Below are positions 5,867-9,756 of a stretch of 9,756 nt of DNA, one piece after another (within the stretch, counting starts at the first letter, position 1; the number at the start of each line of letters is the position of its first letter). The DNA comes from Candidatus Iainarchaeum sp. GTDB lineage: Archaea; Iainarchaeota; Iainarchaeia; Iainarchaeales; JAAZKV01. The notes under the pieces are model-generated. The model did no database searches and was not told the origin of the DNA. It worked only from the letters and a program-made list of their open reading frames with translations. Where the stretch lies: NCBI GenBank assembly GCA_028691435.1, contig JAQUZG010000026.1:1-9756 (forward strand), given 5' to 3'. A program made the translations under genes and the position numbers.

Positions 5867-5885
5867 AATTAATTGTAATATTTGT

Positions 5886-6074
5886 ATGCAATCTAAACCT
5901 TTGCCTAAATCATCGGTTTCTTCAACAGTTAGACAAGCTGCTGCTAATAAATTTTTATCTGCTGAAAAAGAAACTTTGAAGGGATTAGCTGAAGAAGGAT
6001 ATTCATTTTCTAAATTACTTGCATATAGAAGAAAGATAAATGCCATTCATAAAATCTTACTTGGCAAAAACTAG
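5886..6074 (+). CDS. Small basic protein, 62 aa
   Basis: I do not recognise this protein. It has a Ser/Pro-rich start (SKPLPKSSVSSTV) followed by helical segments (AAANKFLSAEKETLKGLAEE, then SKLLAYRRKINAIHKILL). It is soluble, basic and free of cysteine. I prefer this plus-strand frame over an overlapping minus-strand ORF because it has a BRE/TATA promoter 24 nt before its ATG, a natural composition, and ends exactly where the convergent HAD gene ends. It is divergent from the 126-aa gene across an 18-bp palindrome. A small DNA-binding regulator acting on that palindrome is conceivable, since the C-terminal half could form a helix-turn-helix-like pair, but that is inference without a motif match. 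Confidence 0.6.
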   Translation: MQSKPLPKSSVSSTVRQAAANKFLSAEKETLKGLAEEGYSFSKLLAYRRKINAIHKILLGKN

Positions 6075-6680
6075 TTATTTAATTATTTTTAATTTCTTTA
6101 ATTCTTTAAACAATTGTTGATTGTCTTTAAATTTAATTATGTTCATTTTCATTTCTTTTGCTGTTGCCAAATGTTTCTCATCATCATCAATGTATAAACA
6201 TTCACTTGGTTTAAATCCAATATCGTTTATTGCTTTTTTAAACATTTTTTCTTCAAATTTGTTTGTTCCAGATCTACATGATAAAACAACTGGTTTAAAG
6301 TTTTGATAAATTCCTTGTTTTTGATGAATTCTTGCAGTTGTATCAAAAATTTCAGAAATAAGTCCAACACTATATTTTTGTTTAATTTCTCTTATCTTAA
6401 TCAATAATTCTTTATTTATTATTGTATTTTTCTCATAATTTTTGTCCCAAATTAAAACTAATTCATCACTATCTTTATCAATCTTAAAAGTTCCTCTAAT
6501 TGCAGAACATAATTCTTTAACTGATAATTTTCCAATTATCATTTTCTTTTCATTATCTTCTTCCATTTTTCTAACTTTTTCTAAATCAATATTTAATTCC
6601 TTTGCAAAGTCTTTTATTTGTTGTTCGTTGTTATTAAAAACAATGACTCCTCGTAAGTCAAAAATAAGTCCTTTAATCAT
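6075..6680 (-). CDS. HAD-superfamily hydrolase with altered motif I
   Basis: A 201-aa haloacid dehalogenase-fold protein, probably a phosphatase of the subfamily IA type with a small helical cap (about 15-85). Motif I is FDLRGVI: the nucleophile D8 is present, but the usual second aspartate, the general acid/base, is R10. Some HAD proteins carry Gly there (FDLGGV), so loss of the second Asp does not exclude the family, but Arg is unusual. Motif II is GLISEI with S109, the motif III lysine is K141 (or K145), and motif IV is CLYIDDDEKHL with D165/D166. Metal-binding residues therefore look intact, while phosphotransfer turnover may be reduced or altered. The substrate is unknown. The start is the ATG at 6680. 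Its stop directly abuts the stop of the convergent 62-aa gene. Confidence 0.85.
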   Translation of the reverse strand: MIKGLIFDLRGVIVFNNNEQQIKDFAKELNIDLEKVRKMEEDNEKKMIIGKLSVKELCSAIRGTFKIDKDSDELVLIWDKNYEKNTIINKELLIKIREIKQKYSVGLISEIFDTTARIHQKQGIYQNFKPVVLSCRSGTNKFEEKMFKKAINDIGFKPSECLYIDDDEKHLATAKEMKMNIIKFKDNQQLFKELKKLKIIK

Positions 6681-6864
6681 TACATATTTTAGTATGATTT
6701 GTTTTTATTCTTTTCTCTTTTTTTTATAAATTGACGATAATTTAACTATTTTTTACTCATTTAAACAAATTTAAATTATCTTAAATTTTTATTTTTAGAA
6801 TATTAATTTTATTTTTGAATTTTTTCTATTCAATAAACTCTATTTATCTAATTTAATTTTTTTA

Positions 6865-6880
6865 AAAGTAACTTTTATAT
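6865..6880 (+). promoter_or_regulatory. BRE/TATA promoter for the Na+/phosphate cotransporter
   Basis: AAAGTAAC precedes TTTTATAT (6873-6880), a good archaeal TATA box. Transcription would start near 6902, leaving a leader of about 32 nt that contains the AGGTGA site. The preceding intergenic DNA (6681-6860) is AT-rich, with no gene visible and no second convincing promoter for this gene. Confidence 0.6.
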
Positions 6881-6923
6881 TCTACTAAATTCTAATTTTA
6901 CTATTATTTGATTAGTATTTTGT

Positions 6924-6929
6924 AGGTGA
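6924..6929 (+). promoter_or_regulatory. Shine-Dalgarno selecting a TTG start
   Basis: AGGTGA ends 4 nt before the TTG at 6934, the same spacing as the GAGGTGA site of the ferritin-like gene. No ATG lies in frame near the N-terminus, and the GTG inside the site (6927) is out of frame. This identifies TTG 6934 as the start codon. Confidence 0.75.
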
Positions 6930-6933
6930 AATT

Positions 6934-8520
6934 TTGTTTGGTTTAGATTGGTCAATAATTTTTGCTTTAATTCCTGGCCTAATTTTATTTCTTTATGGGA
7001 TAGAACAATTTAGTCGTGAGATAAATTTAGTTGCTGGTAAGAAATTTAAAAAAATTATTGAATCTGCCACAAAAACTCCTTTGCGTGGATTTTTAGCAGG
7101 GACTTTTGTGACTTCAATTCTTCAATCATCTACAGCAACAACAGTAATTACAATTAGTTTAGTTAATGCTGGTTTAATTTCTTTTTATGCAAGTCTTGGA
7201 CTTATTTTTGGTGCGAATGTTGGAACAACAATAACTGCTCAACTTGTTGCATTCAAACTTACTTTTTTTGCCCCGTTTTTTATTTTAATCGGGTTTGCAG
7301 TTGATTTGATTGGTGGGAAATTTAAAATTTTAGGTAAGCCAATTTTTTATTTTGGTTTAGTATTTTTTGGTTTATCTTTAATGTCAGATGCAATGCTTCC
7401 TTTACAAGGAAATACTGAAATTTTATCTCTAATCTCAACTCTTGAATTTGTTCCTCTTGCAATAATTGTTGGTTTTATTTTAACAAACATCTTTCAGTCA
7501 TCTTCAGTTGTAACTGGTATTATTATTGTTCTTGCTCAAAATGGGCTAATCAATATTTGGGTTGCTTTTCCATTGATCTTGGGGGCTGATATTGGTACAA
7601 CAACAACTGGGTTACTTGTTTCTTCAAAGATGAATATTTTTGCAAAGCGAACAGCATTTGCTCATGTTTTATTCAATTTAATTGGAGTTTTAATATTTTT
7701 ACCATTTATTTCTTTTTTTATTTCATTTGTAATAAGTTTAGGTGGAACAGAAGCAATTCAAATTGCTAATGCTCAAGCACTTTTCAAAATTATTTGTGCA
7801 ATCATCTTTTTATTATGTATAAAACAATTTGCTGGTTTGATTGAACGATTATCAAAATCAAGTGAAGAAGAAATTCTTCTAAAATCAAAAAATCTTGAAG
7901 TGATTCCAGCTGGTGATTATAATTTATTGATTGCAGTTCAAAATGAATTAACTGATTATTTTTTAGTTGTTCAATTACTTTTTGATGAGGCCTTTAAGTC
8001 AATTAATGGGAAATCTGATTTAAATAAAATAGATCGGCTAACTGAACTTTCAAATTATCTTCATGATAAAATATCAGTTGCCTGTATGATTTATTCAAAA
8101 AGAAATGTGTCAGTCTTTAATCTAAAACAAATAATTAATTTTTCTCGTGTTTCAAATAATCTTTTTGAATTATCTTCAAATGCAACAAACTTGATAAAAA
8201 TTTCAAATTCTGTTCATTTGAACAATTATACTATATCAAAAAAATCATTATCTGAATTAGATGAAATTTATTCAATCTTTACAAAAAATTTTGATTTAAT
8301 AAAATTTAATTTTCCTAGATTTTATGATAAAATAGTTGATGAATTTAAAGTAAATGAATTTTTCTTACAAGATAAAATTGCGCAAGCATATGATGATTAT
8401 TTTACAACCCTTTCAATAAATTCTAATTTAACAGCAGGAACAGCTTTTGCACAAATCACATCAATTATTTGGGAATCAAACATTAAACTAAAAGACATAA
8501 GAAAAATTTATAAAAAATAA
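6934..8520 (+). CDS. Na+/phosphate cotransporter family protein (NptA/YjbB-type) with PhoU-like tail
   Basis: A 528-aa membrane protein of the Na/Pi cotransporter (PF02690-type) family, expected to import, or in some members export, inorganic phosphate with sodium. The membrane part (1-300) is an internal duplication. Repeat one has QSSTATT (64-70) and GANVGTT (93-99); repeat two has QSSSVVT (188-194) and GADIGTT (217-223). These paired QSS and G-x-x-x-GTT motifs form the substrate site in the family. Residues 320-528 are soluble, helical and PhoU-like, as in the longer bacterial and archaeal members, and probably regulate transport. The length matches full-length homologues such as YjbB (about 540). 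The start is TTG, supported by AGGTGA at 4 nt. It has its own promoter and stands alone: no Pst genes or separate phoU are in view. Confidence 0.9.
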   Translation: MFGLDWSIIFALIPGLILFLYGIEQFSREINLVAGKKFKKIIESATKTPLRGFLAGTFVTSILQSSTATTVITISLVNAGLISFYASLGLIFGANVGTTITAQLVAFKLTFFAPFFILIGFAVDLIGGKFKILGKPIFYFGLVFFGLSLMSDAMLPLQGNTEILSLISTLEFVPLAIIVGFILTNIFQSSSVVTGIIIVLAQNGLINIWVAFPLILGADIGTTTTGLLVSSKMNIFAKRTAFAHVLFNLIGVLIFLPFISFFISFVISLGGTEAIQIANAQALFKIICAIIFLLCIKQFAGLIERLSKSSEEEILLKSKNLEVIPAGDYNLLIAVQNELTDYFLVVQLLFDEAFKSINGKSDLNKIDRLTELSNYLHDKISVACMIYSKRNVSVFNLKQIINFSRVSNNLFELSSNATNLIKISNSVHLNNYTISKKSLSELDEIYSIFTKNFDLIKFNFPRFYDKIVDEFKVNEFFLQDKIAQAYDDYFTTLSINSNLTAGTAFAQITSIIWESNIKLKDIRKIYKK

Positions 8521-8554
8521 ATTTTAATTTGTAAGATATTTGATTATTTTTCTT

Positions 8555-8572
8555 AAGAAAACATTTTTATAT
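8555..8572 (+). promoter_or_regulatory. BRE/TATA promoter for the pilin-like surface protein
   Basis: AAGAAAACA (BRE-like, 8555-8563) is followed by TTTTTATAT (8564-8572), centred 25 nt before the ATG at 8593. This predicts a leaderless mRNA, and there is no Shine-Dalgarno. The surface protein is therefore transcribed independently of the transporter upstream. Confidence 0.65.
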
Positions 8573-8592
8573 CTTCTTAGTGTATATGTAAT

Positions 8593-9756
8593 ATGAAATT
8601 TATTAAAAATTTGTCTTGTCTAAAGACTCAATTGGGTAATTCTGCTCAAGGAACAATAGAGTATTTAGTTATCCTTGCAGTTATTCTAATTATTGCTCTT
8701 CTTGCTGTTCTCCTTTTACCCGGGATAGTTGATTTTTCATCTTTATCTAATCAATCAAATACACTTAATCTAAAAGTTGGTAATGAACTTGTTGTTGAAG
8801 AAGTGATTTATGATTCAAACATAGGGAATATTTTAGGACAAGCTGGGTTTTTAATTTCTTTAAAAAATATTTCACAAGGTACAATAAAAATTACTGCCAT
8901 TTCAGCAAAACTTGGTGACAAAACAGTTTTAACTTCTTATTCGTCTGCTAATTCGCTTTCTTTAAGTGGATCTAAATTATTCTTAGTAAAAGGGGATTTT
9001 GATTATTTATGTAATTCGGGAAAAAATGTTTCCTCTACTTTAACTCTTTATTATGAAAATGATAAATATATTCCAATGGTTCAATCAGTTTCTTCTTCAT
9101 CTATTGCTTGTTCAGATTTTAGACCAACTGAATTTAGTATTGCAAATATAACTAATGATCCTGCAGGTTATGATTCTCTTTATCTTTCTTTAGATGAATA
9201 TTCTACAATCAAACTTCCGGATGTACTTTTGAATCACAATCTTAAAGAAATTTTAATTAATTTCCCAAATGATTCAAATATTCTAAATTCAAATGGTGTT
9301 GCTATTTGTACTTTGACTGGTGGTGAATGGCTGCCAATTTCTCCAGCAACAAAAGATGAAAACTGTACATATATGCAACTTGGTTATTCAATAGTTGTTC
9401 CAGATCAACAACTTGATCAAAATGCTCAAGTTTTAATTCCAACTGACACTTCAATTTCTCTTGCGACATGTAATGATTTAAATATAATGAAAATAAATCC
9501 TACTAAAAATTTCATTTTAACTGATTCATTTAGCTGCGCATCAAATAGTGGCATATTTCCAATTGCAAATTATTCAGGAACACTAAATGGAAATGGAAAA
9601 ATGATTACTTTGGCGAGTGATAGTTTTAATTCAACAACTATTGGGGGCCAAGCATATAATGTAATGTTCTCTAATTTCTCTGGACAAATTGATAATTTGA
9701 ATTTAGATGCGATTGATGGAATTGAATATTTTGGAGTTGGAAGTGGAGAAAGTTGT
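8593..9756 (+). CDS. Secreted pilin-like surface protein with beta-helix C-terminus (partial)
   Basis: The frame is open from the ATG at 8593 to the window edge (388 codons), so the C-terminus is missing. The N-terminus is an archaeal class III (type IV pilin-like) signal peptide: basic residues 1-18, the motif AQGTIEYL (18-25) with likely cleavage before Q19 and the conserved glutamate E23 at +5, then a hydrophobic helix (24-46). A prepilin peptidase of the FlaK/EppA type should process it and the helix would pack into a filament or anchor it. A Ser/Thr/Asn-rich extracellular region follows. From about 293, CNDLNIM, NFILTDSFSC and FPIANYSGTLNGNGKMI match the repeats that open GLUG/right-handed beta-helix domains of archaeal surface proteins. 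At least nine N-x-S/T sequons lie after the helix, so N-glycosylation is plausible. Adhesion or cell-surface contact is inferred. Confidence 0.85.
   Translation, partial: MKFIKNLSCLKTQLGNSAQGTIEYLVILAVILIIALLAVLLLPGIVDFSSLSNQSNTLNLKVGNELVVEEVIYDSNIGNILGQAGFLISLKNISQGTIKITAISAKLGDKTVLTSYSSANSLSLSGSKLFLVKGDFDYLCNSGKNVSSTLTLYYENDKYIPMVQSVSSSSIACSDFRPTEFSIANITNDPAGYDSLYLSLDEYSTIKLPDVLLNHNLKEILINFPNDSNILNSNGVAICTLTGGEWLPISPATKDENCTYMQLGYSIVVPDQQLDQNAQVLIPTDTSISLATCNDLNIMKINPTKNFILTDSFSCASNSGIFPIANYSGTLNGNGKMITLASDSFNSTTIGGQAYNVMFSNFSGQIDNLNLDAIDGIEYFGVGSGESC

Noticed and set aside
5861..6046. Minus-strand 61-aa ORF opposite the 62-aa gene
   Set aside because: No promoter or ribosome-binding site, it overlaps the plus-strand promoter, and the plus-strand frame has a TATA box at the right distance.
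6180..6195. RTGATGA-like C-box on the minus strand, as in C/D guide RNAs
   Set aside because: It is the Asp-Asp-Asp codon run of HAD motif IV; no D box or flanking stem was seen.
6442..6729. Plus-strand 95-aa ORF over the HAD gene
   Set aside because: Shadow of the HAD gene, whose motifs are clear in the opposite frame; its composition is low-complexity Ser/Phe/Leu.

Overview
The window looks like a chromosomal segment of a very AT-rich archaeon, most likely a small-genome DPANN lineage (Woesearchaeota/Pacearchaeota-like); that placement is inference. Three things point to Archaea. Upstream regions carry BRE-like purine stretches followed by TTTATATA-type TATA boxes about 24-26 nt before the start codon, which suggests leaderless mRNAs. 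Genes internal to transcription units, and one gene with a TTG start, instead use (G)AGGTGA Shine-Dalgarno sites. The last gene has an archaeal class III (type IV pilin-like) signal peptide, AQGTIEYL. TAA, TAG and TGA all end genes, so the code is standard.

Layout: an unrecognised 208-aa protein (minus, 9-635) is divergent from a class I SAM-dependent methyltransferase-like gene (plus, 731-1417). From 5775 down to 1419 everything is on the minus strand. Read in transcription order this holds: a three-gene unit (126-aa basic protein, 189-aa basic helical protein, ferritin-like di-iron protein); a stand-alone C39-type papain-like cysteine peptidase with its own promoter; a polytopic membrane protein with its own promoter; and a two-gene unit of a 370-aa Lys/Arg-rich helical protein and a 98-aa Arg-rich protein. 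A 62-aa small protein (plus, 5886-6074) diverges from the three-gene unit across an 18-bp perfect palindrome and ends directly against a convergent HAD-family hydrolase (minus, 6075-6680). The right end is plus-strand: a Na+/phosphate cotransporter-family protein with a PhoU-like tail (6934-8520), then a large secreted pilin-like protein whose C-terminus enters a beta-helix region and runs off the window (8593-9756).

Recognisable functions are phosphate transport, phosphatase-like chemistry, iron/oxygen handling, proteolysis, methylation and surface structure. They do not form one pathway I can name. The least explained part is the set of Lys/Arg-rich, mostly Cys-free proteins at 1419-2837 and 4707-5775. 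The most unusual sequence observations are a 37-codon in-frame coding-like extension after the stop of the 126-aa gene, running up to the next gene's ribosome-binding site, and the palindrome between the divergent promoters.

I saw no tRNA, rRNA, CRISPR array, transposase, integrase or attachment site. No gene-free stretch exceeds 300 bases; the longest (6681-6933, 253 bases) holds the cotransporter promoter and leader.
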